A stretch of DNA of 64,000 nucleotides from Saccopteryx bilineata (taxonomy: Eukaryota > Chordata > Mammalia > Chiroptera > Emballonuridae). Below, one piece after another: positions 21,335-30,700 of the stretch. The DNA lies in the NCBI RefSeq assembly GCF_036850765.1, contig NC_089495.1:122101033-122165032 (forward strand), written 5' to 3'. Position 1 is the stretch's first letter. Each line of letters starts with the position of its first letter. The position numbers and the translations under genes are program-made. Below the pieces are notes generated by a model. The model was not told where the DNA came from, searched no databases, and saw only the letters and a list, made by a program, of their open reading frames with translations.

Positions 21335-21461
21335 TTTTTGAAAGAGGGAGAGAGACAGGAACATCAAGCTGCTCCTGTATGTGCTCTGACCCAGGAATCA
21401 AACCAGCAAAACTGTGCACTCCAGAACAACATTCCAACCAACCAAGTTATCCGGCCAGGGC
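21335..21461 (-). repeat. D-type SINE, antisense
   Basis: Mirror-image neighbour of the previous copy, ending CCGGCCAGGGC. The two form a loose inverted pair. Confidence 0.7.
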
Positions 21462-21501
21462 TTAATTCTTTTTTCTTTTAGAGATGGAGAGGGGAAGATG
21501 C

Positions 21502-22297
21502 TGCAACCAGCTCAGCAATGGGGGTACATGAAAGGAAGGCATTGCTGGACTTAAGAAAAAACACACACAAGACACAGCATAGAGGCCCTGGCCGGTTGGC
21601 TCAGCAGTAGAGCGTCGGCCTGGCGTGCGGGGGACCCGGGTTCGATTCCCGGCCAGGGCACATAGGAGAAGCGCCCATTTGCTTCTCCACCCCCCACCCC
21701 CTCCTTCCTCTCTCTCTCTTCCCCTCCCGCAGCCAAGGCTCCATTGGAGCAAAGATGGCCCAGGCGCTGGGAATGGCTCCTTGGCCTCCGCCCCAGGCGC
21801 TAGAGTGGCTCTGGTCGTGGCAGAGCGACACCCCTGGTGGGCATGCTGGGTGGATCCCGGTCGGGCGCATGCGGGAGTCTGTCTGACTGTCTCTCCCCGT
21901 TTCCAGCTTCAGAAAAAAAAAAAAAAAAAAAAGACACATAATAGAGAAAGGATGGGTACAGGGGACTCCCAGCCTCTAGGACTGAGAGCCCAGATCTCTG
22001 CAGCCTCATCGTATTTATTGGTGTCTTTGCTCATCAAGCAAACTAGCAGAGCCTGAGTCAAATTAACCTAGAATTCAAGTGCAGAGAAAGATGATTAACT
22101 AATAGCTTTCAGGTATGCAGGAAAAGGCTATAGGGATCAGCTGCTTCCTTTAAACAATCTTATCAGTGCTTGCCTGAGAAGCTGTACCCCAACCCCGACA
22201 CACACGCACGCACGCACGCACGCAGGACTTGGCATTCCAAAGTCCACACCAAGACTTGTCTCAGGACAACAGTCTAATTCCCAGCCATTTTCCTACA
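21502..22297 (-). mobile_element. Provirus 3' LTR
   Basis: Shares long collinear blocks with 27554-27960 (for example GATGGGTACAGGGGACTCCC, GGACTTGGCATTCCAAAGTC). On the minus strand it starts TGTAGGAAAATGG. An AATAAA is at plus-strand 22014-22019. It is interrupted by a type-A SINE and carries an ACGC expansion at about 22204-22224 absent from the other LTR. Confidence 0.85.
21585..21931 (+). repeat. Type-A SINE inside the 3' LTR
   Basis: Near-consensus copy with duplicated flanks AGACACAGCATAGAG / AGACACATAATAGAG. Single CCCCTGGTGGGC block, so a different subfamily from the 426 copy. Confidence 0.93.
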
Positions 22298-22315
22298 TAT
22301 CCCCCTTTATGTTTT
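22298..22315 (-). other. Provirus polypurine tract
   Basis: On the minus strand AAAGGGGGATA directly precedes the LTR start, the normal plus-strand primer site of retroviruses. Confidence 0.7.
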
Positions 22316-22559
22316 TGTATAGCCATGTAAACAGTTTTTGCAGCCTCCTTCTGTATTAATTGTTGGAGGGTTTGTTGCAAGAACATGAGAAAGCTACTGC
22401 AAGAAGAGCAAAAACTGCAACCATCATATTAGGGGCTGTCACCAAAGTTTTCTGCTGCAATTATTTCTCTGCTTTTTTGGCACAGATGTTTTATCTGCTC
22501 CAGGTTGGAGAGGTGCCTTCTTCGTTGTTTGCATCTGTCCTGCCAGATAGGTGGTCTGG

Positions 22560-22890
22560 AGGGTTAGTCCCTCCATCTGCATGTTTGGGAGTTCCAGGTC
22601 ATAGAGGGTACCCAAAGTGGGGCTTCTCCTGTAGAAGGTGAGATACAAGCAAAACTCCATCCCCAGGTTAACAATTGTCCCATTGCCCAAAGATTGGTCA
22701 CCAGATCCTGCCACCATATGAGTAGATGTTCTGAAACCAAAGATAAGGAAGAAGTAATGTTGATCCACGGCTGTGGAGGGCAAAGAAGGTGGATAATTCA
22801 AAAAATTAAGAGTAAACAATGCTTTATACAATTGAGTTGCTGGGGATCCTTCCCCTTTTTGTTTTTCTAACATTTGTTTAAAGGATTTGC
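22560..22890 (-). pseudogene. Provirus integrase C-terminal domain remnant
   Basis: The minus-strand segment with M-L-E-K-Q-K-G-E followed by A-L-F-T-L-N-F-L is typical of the end of the betaretroviral integrase core. A Trp-rich segment in another frame (L-T-W-G-W, P-L-W-V-P) fits the DNA-binding C-terminal domain. Frameshifts separate the pieces. Confidence 0.65.
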
Positions 22891-22951
22891 AGACCATCAG
22901 CAATGCCACACAGGTTAGAAGCTGATAAAAGTTGTAACTGCATTTTGCATG

Positions 22952-23347
22952 GTTTTTTTTGTTTGTTTTTTGTTTTGTTTTTTCTCGTATTTTTCTGAAG
23001 CTGGAAACGGGGAGGCAGTCAGACAGACTCCCGCATGCGCCCGACCGGGATCCATCCTGCACGCCCACCAGGGGGCAATTCTCTGCCCATCCGGGGCATC
23101 GCTCTGTTGCGACCAGAGCCACTCTAGTGCCTGAGGCAGAGGCCATGGAGCCGTCCCCAGCGCCCAGGCCAACTTCTGCTCCAATTGAGCCTTGGCTGCG
23201 GGAGGGGAAGAGAGAGGCAGAGAGGAAGGAGAGGGGGAGGGGTGGAGAAGCAGATGGGCGCCTCTCCTGTGTGCCCTGGCCAGGAATCGAACCCGGACTT
23301 CTGCACGCCAGGCCGACGCTCTACCACTGAGCCAACCGGCCAGGGCC
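22952..23347 (-). repeat. Type-A SINE in the provirus
   Basis: Antisense, T-rich tail first, ending GGCCAGGGCC. Perfect duplication TGCATTTTGCATG at 22939-22951 and 23348-23360. Confidence 0.95.
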
Positions 23348-23467
23348 TGCATTTTGCATGTTAAAAACATCAGCTTGAAGCTGCAACGTCCAAACTAAGA
23401 TTATAATGCCAGACACTATTCCAAGAAGTAAGAGTCTCATTTTGAGCTGTGACTTCAGTCAAAATGA

Positions 23468-23805
23468 AGTTTAAACTGTATTTTTGTGTGTGTGACAGAG
23501 AGACCAAGAGAGGGATAGATAGGGACAGACAGGCAGGAAGGGAGAGAGATGAGAAGCCGTTCTTCGTTGCGGCACCTTAGTTGTTCATTGATTACTTTCT
23601 CATATGTGCCTTGAGGGGGGGGGGGCTACAGCAGACCGAGTGACCCCTTGCTCAAGGCAGCAACCTTGGGCTCAAGCTGGTGAGCCTTGCTCAAACCAGG
23701 TGAGCCCACACTCAAGCCAGCACAGGGTTTCGAACCTGGGTCCTCCATGTCCCAGTCTGACACTCTACCCACTGCTCCACTGCACCACCACCTGGTCAGG
23801 TTAAA
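23468..23805 (-). repeat. Type-C SINE in the provirus
   Basis: Antisense: CATATGTGCCTTGA, then repeated CTCAAG blocks, ending CACCTGGTCAGG. A G run at about 23616-23625 interrupts it. Flank TTAAACTGTA occurs on both sides. Confidence 0.88.
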
Positions 23806-23877
23806 CTGTATCTTTACAGTTAGTAATTCTTCCCTGAGCAGCACATTTTCTAAATCTACTAAGAGTGTGTTGATTTC

Positions 23878-24256
23878 AGCCCTGGCTGGTTGGCTCAGCG
23901 GTAGAGCGTCGGCCTGGCGTGCGGGGGACCCGGGTTCGATTCCCGGCCAGGGCACATAGGAGAAGCGCCCATTTGCTTCTCCACCCCTCCCCCCTCCTTC
24001 CTCTCTGTCTCTCTCTTCCCCTCCCGCAGCCAAGGCTCCATTGGAGCAAAGATGGCCCGGGCACTGGGGATGGCTCCTTGGCCTCTGCCTCAGGCGCTAG
24101 AGTGGCTCTGGTCGCGGCACAGCGACGCCCCGGAGGGGCAGAGCATCGCCCCTGGTGGGCGTGCCGGGTGGATCCCGGTCGGGCGCATGCGGGAGTCTGT
24201 CTGACTTTCTCTCCCCGTTTCCAGCTTCAGAAAAATACAAAAAAAAAAAAAAAAGT
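23878..24256 (+). repeat. Type-A SINE in the provirus
   Basis: Near-consensus, single CCCCTGGTGGGC block, duplication GTGTGTTGATTTC at 23865-23877 and 24257-24269. Confidence 0.95.
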
Positions 24257-24449
24257 GTGTGTTGATTTCTTGATCGATGTGAATTTGACTTCCCCATGCT
24301 AAACTAGCATTTTCATGCCATTTTTTTATAAATTCAGTAGTTTGGATATTTGTTGCAAGGCTACTCCTGATACTGCTGCAATAGTAGTAAGCATGATAGC
24401 AGCAATTAGCATTCCAATAAACCTTTGAACCGAGATTGTTTACCAAAAG

Positions 24450-24660
24450 ATGGAATGAGCGTCACATTCATCTGCCAAATGTGATTTGGTTCCAAGTGTC
24501 AGGTATTAATCTCAGGATGTGATTGTTTGGAATTAATAATTTGACATTTAGGACACGTGTGTTCAATGTCTTGAGCCTGTTTCCAAGACAACTGGAATCT
24601 AGCACAAAGTCCTGTAGCATTAACATGAGTCAAGTCATGAAACTGTTCTTGCCTCTGTAA
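24450..24660 (-). pseudogene. Provirus integrase zinc-binding domain remnant
   Basis: The minus-strand translation keeps the His-His-Cys-Cys spacing of a retroviral integrase N-terminal domain (H-D-L-T-H ... C-P-K-C), then the start of the core (W-Q-M-N-V-T) before it breaks off at about 24445. Confidence 0.7.
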
Positions 24661-24719
24661 AAGCAGTTATAACCGGTTTGTCAGCTGTAGCATTGCCTGC
24701 AGCTAAAGGTACTGTAATG

Positions 24720-25070
24720 CCTTGATGTTTACCAATGCTACTTCCCGGAATACATCCTTGCTGCTTCATAATATTTTGGCTTTGTTTGCTGTGCTGTGGG
24801 AGAGTGGGAATATGAATTTCTGCTTGCCATTGTTCTAAAAGATCTCTTCCCCAAAGTTTGATAGGAAGTTCTGCAACATAGGGATATAATGTCGCAGGCT
24901 GACCATCTGGTCCAGAGCAAGAGTATATGTTAATATTTTGCTTTAAACCTCTTGCAGTACGTAGGCCAATTACAGAGATATCAGCCTCTTGTTGAAGGGG
25001 CCAATTGCAAGGCTAAGAATAAGTACTGATAATGGATATATCTGCCTCTAATCAATTAGACTCTTAAATT
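24720..25070 (-). pseudogene. Provirus protease with glycine-rich tail, broken
   Basis: Minus-strand residues L-W-G-R-D-L-L-E-Q-W are the conserved end of a retroviral aspartic protease. A G-patch-like stretch (G-C-I-P-G-S-S-I-G-K) follows. The active-site region near 25040 has a stop and a base loss, so no active enzyme can be made. Confidence 0.7.
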
Positions 25071-25072
25071 TT

Positions 25073-25360
25073 TTATTTTGTAATTTCACAGGTAGGACAT
25101 TCGTCTAAATTTTTTTCTGTTAAAAAGACACCTGCTTGTCCAGAACTCCCAAATCCTTGTAAGCCACAGACCTGACTTGACCCAGTTGGAATATAGGGCA
25201 ACAATAAAAATTGAGCAATCTGTTCTCCAGGATCTACCTTCCATGGGATTGAGGAAGACATCAGGACTATCATTTCCCCAGTATAGTCACTGTCAATAAC
25301 TCCAGTGTGAACTTGGGCTCCTTTTGATGTTAAACTGGAACGTCCTAGCAAAAGTCCCAC
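25073..25360 (-). pseudogene. Provirus dUTPase-domain fragment
   Basis: A 95-codon open stretch with dUTPase motifs: G-R-S-S, G-V-I-D-S-D-Y-T-G-E, and near the end Q-G-F-G-S-S-G-Q-A-G. In betaretroviruses this domain sits just before the protease in the pro frame, as here. The start of the domain lies upstream in another frame. Confidence 0.75.
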
Positions 25361-25639
25361 TGTATTAGGAGGTAGTGGTCCACATAAACCAGTCTTAACC
25401 TTTACAGGGTCCTGTCCAAGGGTTAAAAGAATGCTCTCTATGGTCGTAACATCTATTGCTGCACTCCCTGCTGTGGCTGGGGATAATTCCAGGACACTGC
25501 AGAGTATTACTCCTGAGGAAGCTCGGAAGCTTCCTGCTGCGCTGGGTATGCTCCCTATGGGAACATGCCCCGCTGGTAGTTTCCCTGAAACAGTATTCCA
25601 TTTTTATGATACTGAGAATGGCATTGGTTAAAGTTTACT

Positions 25640-27120
25640 AAACCAATGGTTATCTTTCCTACAACGTGGGCATATTCTGGGCGGCTTTCTTCCCTCATTC
25701 CCTCATTTTTGCTGAGGAGTTACTCTTATTGCCTTTTTTATTACAATTCTTTTTAGTATGTCCTAACTTGCCACAATTATAGCATTTTCCTGGAAATTTT
25801 GAGTTTAACTTTAATCCTGCTATAGTTTGAGCCATCATAGTCACCTGTAACTCTCAGTACCAACTCCTTGGCATATTTTAATGTATCCATTTAAATCTAA
25901 TTTTCCTTTCATTGGGCCAATAGCCTTTTGGCAATCTTGGTTAGCATTTTCAAATGCTAATAGTTGGAGTAAAGTTTCAACAGCTTCAACATTGGTAATT
26001 TGTTTTTGTTTTTAAGATTTTTTTTTTTTTATACAGAGACAGAGAGATAGTCAGAGAGAGAGAGACAGACAGGAACGGAGAGATGAGAAGCATCAATCAT
26101 TAGTTTTTCGTTGCAACACCTTAGTTGTTCATTGATTGCTTTCTCATATGTGCCTTGACCATGGGGCTTCAGCAGACCGAGTAACCCTTTGCTCAAGCCA
26201 GCGACCTTGGGTCCAAGCTGGTGGGTGAGCTTTGCTTAAATCAGATGAGCCTGTGCTCAAGCTGGTAACCTTGAGGTCTCGAACCCGGGTCCTCCGCATC
26301 CCAGTCTGACGCCCTATCCACTGCACCACCGCCTGGTCAAGCAGTAATTTGTTTTTTTAATAGCCTCCTGGAGCCAGGCAATGAATTCAGTATAGAGCTC
26401 CTTTGGTCCTTGCAATACCTTTTGAAAAGAGGCAGCCACTTGTCCCTTAGATTCAGTTTTCTCCCAAGCTCGCAAGCAACATTTCCTAAATTGGGCAATG
26501 GCCTGATCATAGGAAGTTGATTTGGGACACCTGCCCATGCTCCAGAGCCCACCAATTGTTCTAAGGAAATAAGAATGTTATGGGCTCTGTTATGTGCAGC
26601 CTGAACTTCAGCATGGTCATGCCATCAAGTCTTAAGTTGCAGAAACTCCCCAGAACTTAATACAGTTCGAGCCAAAGTGTTCCATTCAACAGCAATTAAG
26701 CGAGACCCTTCAGCAAGACCCTGAATCAGGCCACAAGTGAAAGGAGAATTAGTTCCATATTGTTGTATAGCTAATTTCAATTCCTTCAGTATTTTAAAAG
26801 AAATTGGCTCATGGGTGAATTCATAAACACCATTAGGATTTTGGGGATCCACCCAGGAGCCACTGTCTTTGTAACTTATTGGAAAAGCCATCTGTAATGC
26901 ATCCAAATCTCCTTTCTGAAGAGCAGTTAACTGTGGCAGAGACTCTCTAGGTACAAAAATAGGTGGTGGAGGGGGGTGGCAAAAGTTCCACAAAATCAAT
27001 GAAAGAAGCAGATGGTTAAGGTTTGTCAACCTTCGGAGCACTTTCAGGCTCAGCGTATTTAATCTCCTCAAATTCTTCATCTCCTTCATCATCATCATCA
27101 GTTTGTAAAGGTTCTAAACA
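25640..27120 (-). pseudogene. Provirus gag remnant (capsid and nucleocapsid)
   Basis: Capsid N-terminal half is at about 27000-26640. The major homology region (Q-G-P-K-E-L-Y-T-E-F) is at about 26400. An intact Cys-His zinc knuckle (C-x2-C-x4-H-x4-C) lies at 25784-25743; a second knuckle further on lacks its last Cys. A SINE splits the capsid. Matrix is not clearly recognisable and stops are frequent. Confidence 0.72.
26011..26340 (-). repeat. Type-C SINE in the gag remnant
   Basis: Antisense, TTTTT tail at 26024, ending CCGCCTGGTCAAGC. GTAATTTGTTTTT occurs on both sides as target duplication. Confidence 0.9.
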
Positions 27121-27533
27121 GATTTTACTAAGGTCCAAGTGTGCCAGATAGTAACCGGCAATGGAACACCTTGAGTATAATTTTTTCAACTCTTTCCTAC
27201 CTTTTCCCAGTCATGTAAATCTAGACTTCCTAAAGTAGGGAACCAAGTATAATGCTACTCAATTACCTGTAATAATTCTAAAAGTTTCGCTTCACTGGCT
27301 TTAGCCCCACCAGCCTTCAACAATTGTTTTAAGACACAGATTTAGGGACGGCATTTCCTAACACTGTCCCCATTCCCCATTGTTACCCTGTATTTTCCCA
27401 AGGATGTCCTTACCATTTTCCTGTGACAGACTGAACTGAGGCCTCTATTTCCCCTCGGGGTCCAGCAGTTACTTCCTTATTTTATTTATTGCTCCAGCGA
27501 TCCTTCTTCCAATCAGGTCCCTGTTCCAATCAG

Positions 27534-27551
27534 GTCCCTGTTCGGGTGCCA
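27534..27551 (-). other. Provirus primer-binding site, tRNA-Lys type
   Basis: The minus strand reads TGGCACCCGAACAGGGAC, one base from the canonical site complementary to the lysine tRNA used by many lenti- and betaretroviruses. The change is C/G-decay-like. It starts two bases after the LTR end. Confidence 0.85.
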
Positions 27552-27553
27552 CT

Positions 27554-27960
27554 TGCCACTACCAGCTCGGCAATGGGGGTACACGAAAGGAACTCCCTGC
27601 TGGACTTAAGGAAAAACACACAAGACACAACAGAGAAAAGATGGGTACAGGGGACTCCCAGCCTCTAGGACTGAGAGCCCAAATCTCTGCAGCCTCATCA
27701 TATTTTTTGGTGTCTGATCATCAAGCAAATTAGCAGAGTCTGGGTCAAATTAGCCTAGAATGAATTCAGGTGCAGAGAAGGATGATTAACTAATAGCTTC
27801 AGGTATGCAGGAAAAGGCTATAGGGATCAGCTGCTTGCCTTAAACAATCTTATCAGAGCTTGCCAGGGCAGCATTCTGCTCCCACAGGACTTGGCATTCC
27901 AAAGTCCACACCAAAGACTTGTCTCAGGACAATAGTCTAATTCCTGGCCATTTTCCTACA
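27554..27960 (-). mobile_element. Provirus 5' LTR
   Basis: 407 bases, TG...CA on the minus strand (TGTAGGAAAATGG to GTGGCA), directly followed by the primer-binding site. Collinear with 21502-22297. Confidence 0.85.
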
Positions 27961-28229
27961 GGGAGAGAGGAGGGGGAAAAGAAGCATTTATGTATTGTTC
28001 CACTCAGTTCTGTATTCATCAATTGCTTCCCATGTATGCCCTGATCAGGGATTGAATTTGCAACCATGTCGTTTCAGGACAAGATTCTGACTGAGCTAAC
28101 TGGCCAAGGCCAATATTTTTAAAAAGAAAAAGAAAAGAAAGAAAAAAGGAGAGTAGGTGAATGCTTTTGGTGCTAGTAGCCACCAGGCTTTGAAATATGC
28201 ATCCCCTAATATGCCCACTTCCTTAAAAC

Positions 28230-28417
28230 AGATTTTTTAATTGATTTTTTTTATTCATTTTAGAGAGACAAAGAGAGGAAGAGAGAGAAGCATTTGTTGT
28301 CCCACTTAGTTGTGCAGTCATTAGTCCTTTCACATATGTGCCCTGACAGGGAATCGAACTTGTAGCGTTGGTGTTTTAGGATGATGCTCTAACCAACTAA
28401 GCTAACCAGTCAGTGCT
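28230..28417 (-). repeat. D-type SINE
   Basis: Antisense old copy (TTTTAGAGAGACAAAGAG; CTAACCAACTAAGCTAACC). Confidence 0.75.
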
Positions 28418-28419
28418 TT

Positions 28420-28515
28420 TTACTGATTTTTTTGAGAGATAGGAATGGAGAGAAAGAAAGGGAAACATCAATTTGTTGTTCCACTTATTTATTTACTTTA
28501 GTTTATTCGTTTTAG

Positions 28516-28564
<49 letters not shown>

Positions 28565-28790
28565 AGGGGAGGAGCAGGAAGCATCAACTCCCATATGTGC
28601 CTTGACCAGGCAAGCCCAAGGTTTCGAACTGGCAACCACCGCATTCCAGGTCAATGCTTTATCCACTGCACCACCACAGGTCAGGCTGTTGTTCCACTTA
28701 CTTATGCACTCATTAGTTGATTCCTGTGTATGCCCTGACTGGGGATCGAACGAACATGTAACCTGGGTGTATGGGGACAATGCTCTAACC
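28420..28790 (-). repeat. D-type SINE split by a type-B SINE
   Basis: Antisense old copy whose TTGTTCCACTTA segment was duplicated when a younger SINE landed in it. The head end is cut by a hAT element at CTCTAACC. Confidence 0.75.
28487..28686 (-). repeat. Type-B SINE with long GA tract
   Basis: Antisense. The CT-rich region appears as an uninterrupted GA run (28522-28561). Flanked by TGTTGTTCCACTTA copies. Confidence 0.9.
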
Positions 28791-29087
28791 CAGCGGTCCC
28801 CAACCTTTTTTGGGACACGGACAGGTTTAATGTCAGAAAATATTTTCACAGACCCGCCTTTAGGGTGGGACGGATAAATGTATCACGTGACTAAGACAAG
28901 CATCAAGAGTGAGTATTAGACGGATATAACAGAGGGAATCTGGTCATTTTTTAAAAATAAAACATCGTTCAGATTTAAATATAAATAAAATGGAAATAAT
29001 ATAAGTTATTTATTCTTTCTCTGAGGACTGGTACCAAATGGTCCACAGACCGGTACCAGTCCGTGGCCTGGGGGTTGGGGACCACTG
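28791..29087 (+). mobile_element. Non-autonomous hAT element (family 1)
   Basis: Inverted ends CAGCGGTCCCCAACC and GGTTGGGGACCACTG with an 8-base duplication, CTCTAACC / CTCTACAG, partly decayed. No transposase. Two further copies lie at 48551 and 61633. Confidence 0.88.
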
Positions 29088-29095
29088 CTCTACAG

Positions 29096-29990
29096 AGAGT
29101 CTGGAGTAGTTACTGAGTAGCACAAGGTGGAGCTCATATCTATCCTGTCCTCAAGCCCTGAGCATCTGGTCATCAAGTCTTTGCTGTTCTAGCCAGACGC
29201 AGAGAAGCCCCCTGGCCACCTTGGCTAAGATGTACATCAACAGGTTGCATCAACTCCCCAAAAGAAGTTGAAGGGCCTGGTGAGGGTCCTGGGACCACCG
29301 CTGTCATGGAGCAGCCACAGTATCCAAGCACCCAGACTATGGTCATCACTCCTGCCCCAGGGGATGTGCATAGGGCAGGGGTTGACCACAGGGACCTGAG
29401 CCCCCAGATGGGCCTGCTCCCAATGGGGCTGTAGCCGGATGGAGTATGGTGGCCACTCTGCCCTGCTGCTAGGCCCAGACAAAAGGCACATGGTCCTTGC
29501 CCTCAAGAAGCTCACAGCCCTCACATTTTCAGCACGATGGGAGTGCGGCAGGACCACCTCCCTCCCTGGTGCTTTATCCCTGTGCCTGAGGTCTTGGTCA
29601 CACACCACTTTCCTGAGAAGCCCCAAGAAATAATTAGACCAATGGGCTTCAATATCCGGGGCTCTCCCCCGCCCCAACCCAGAAAGCTACCAAAACAATA
29701 CATGTAGGTGAACAGAGGTTCCTACCACCCGTCGGTGCTGCCCCAGAGCTCCCCAGAGCTGACAAAGGACCTTACCCAGTTCCCGAGATTTCTGGCCAGA
29801 GGTGGAGGGCTCAGCTCGGGGCTGGAGAGCAAGAGGTGCCAGGCTTGCCCGGCTTTTTGAAAAAGCCAATCAGAAAGTAGTGTCATGAAGGAGAGCAGGG
29901 CACGCTCCAGAGGGGCATCCCTTGGTCGAGGAAGTTGGCCTGTGCCCCCTCGAAAGATACAAGGGGTTCTAGAGGTGGTTCGGCTTCCAG
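29096..29990. other. Unique sequence between repeats and the ARMC7 promoter
   Basis: Moderately GC-rich, no recognisable repeat, several short frames on both strands without family match. It could hold distal promoter elements of ARMC7. Confidence 0.4.
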
Positions 29991-29999
29991 CGCCCCTTA

Positions 30000-30700
30000 A
30001 CTTCTAAGGGCCCTAGAGATGCTTTTCAAAGCACTCGCAGACCTCGGTGGCCGGCGGCTGTTAAAGCGTTAAGCGTATTGCGCACGCGCTCGAGCTCAGC
30101 AGAGGCCCCTCTGATTCGCCTCGGTCTACCCCTTTCCGCCCTCTGGGGCGGAGCAAAGCGCTGCTTCCGGTGAAAGCTCGGGATCAAGCTGAAAATCATA
30201 GCTAGCGGCTGGCGGCCGGTTGAGGCCTGCCACTCCCTCCTTCGGTGCTCTGTTGCCTTTGAGTCTCCCATTACCCAGTTTAGGTTTTTTACGCCCAGCT
30301 TTTACAAGGTCCTGATACCACACCACATCCCAATTCCAGCTGCAAATTACTGCAGAACCTGAAGCTAAGAAAGGAACCTCCATCCCGCCCTGGTCCGCCC
30401 TTGCCCAGTGAGGCCCAGTGAGGTTCTCGCCCGCCTTTCCGGCCTCATCTGCCACACTCTCGGGCCTGTCTCCCGTGGACCCTCCGCCACCCCGACCATG
30501 ACCCAGAAGCCGAAAGTAGATCCCCACGTCGGACGTCTGGGATACCTGCAGGCGCTGGTCACGGAATTCCAAGAGACGGAGAGCCAAGGTGAGAGCGACA
30601 GGGAGGGGGTCCGGGAACGGGGCAGGGGTCCGCCCGCAACCGCACCGGGACCTGGCTCCAAATGCCGCTTTTCGCCGCAGACGCCAAGGAGCAAGTCCTA
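30000..30700 (+). promoter_or_regulatory. ARMC7: ARMC7 CpG-island promoter
   Basis: CpG-rich, TATA-less. An NRF1-like TGCGCACGCGC lies at 30079-30089, a GC box GGGGCGG at 30145-30151 and an ETS-type CTTCCGG at 30164-30170. These three sites are common in housekeeping promoters. The transcription start is probably between about 30170 and 30400. Confidence 0.7.
30498..30588 (+). CDS. ARMC7: ARMC7 exon 1
   Basis: Start ATG at 30498 in context GACCATGA. Codes residues 1-30 ([14 protein letters not shown] ...) plus one base; donor CAAG|GTGAGA. The start agrees with the human protein, which has Ala at position 2. Confidence 0.95.

Larger units (their letters stand above)
22890..24440 (-). pseudogene. 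Provirus env transmembrane-subunit remnant
   Basis: After removing three SINEs, the minus strand from 24440 reads a hydrophobic Ala/Gly/Thr-rich stretch like a fusion peptide, then a coiled-coil-like region (W-H-E-N-A-S; I-D-Q-E-I-N; D-L-E-N-V), then N-L-S-L-D-V. This is the order in betaretroviral transmembrane subunits. Several frames are used, so it is decayed. No surface-subunit sequence is recognisable. Confidence 0.55.
21502..27960 (-). mobile_element. Rearranged class II (betaretrovirus-like) provirus
   Basis: Two related LTRs in the same orientation bound it. Reading the minus strand from 27960: LTR, primer-binding site, gag, pro (dUTPase then protease), an RNase H tail, the integrase zinc domain, an env transmembrane segment, the integrase C-terminal domain, a polypurine tract, LTR. 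Reverse transcriptase, most of RNase H, the integrase core and the env surface subunit are missing. All frames carry stops and shifts, so it is a dead, ancient copy. It has taken at least five later SINE insertions. Flanking 6-base duplications do not match (AGATGC versus GGGAGA). Confidence 0.8.
21470..28110 (-). repeat. Old SINE split by the provirus
   Basis: The flanks 21470-21501 (CTTTTAGAGATGGAGAGG) and 27961-28110 (AGCATTTATGTATTGTTCC through CTGACTGAGCTAACTGGCC) together make one antisense D-type SINE, so the provirus landed in it. Confidence 0.6.

Noticed and set aside
25431..25631. Plus-strand frame of 66 codons within the provirus
   Set aside because: Antisense to the pro region; the minus strand carries the viral homology.
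29240..29700. Possible exon or retrocopy upstream of ARMC7 (ATGGAGCAGCCACAG)
   Set aside because: The frame closes soon, no splice sites fit, and I recognise no parent gene.
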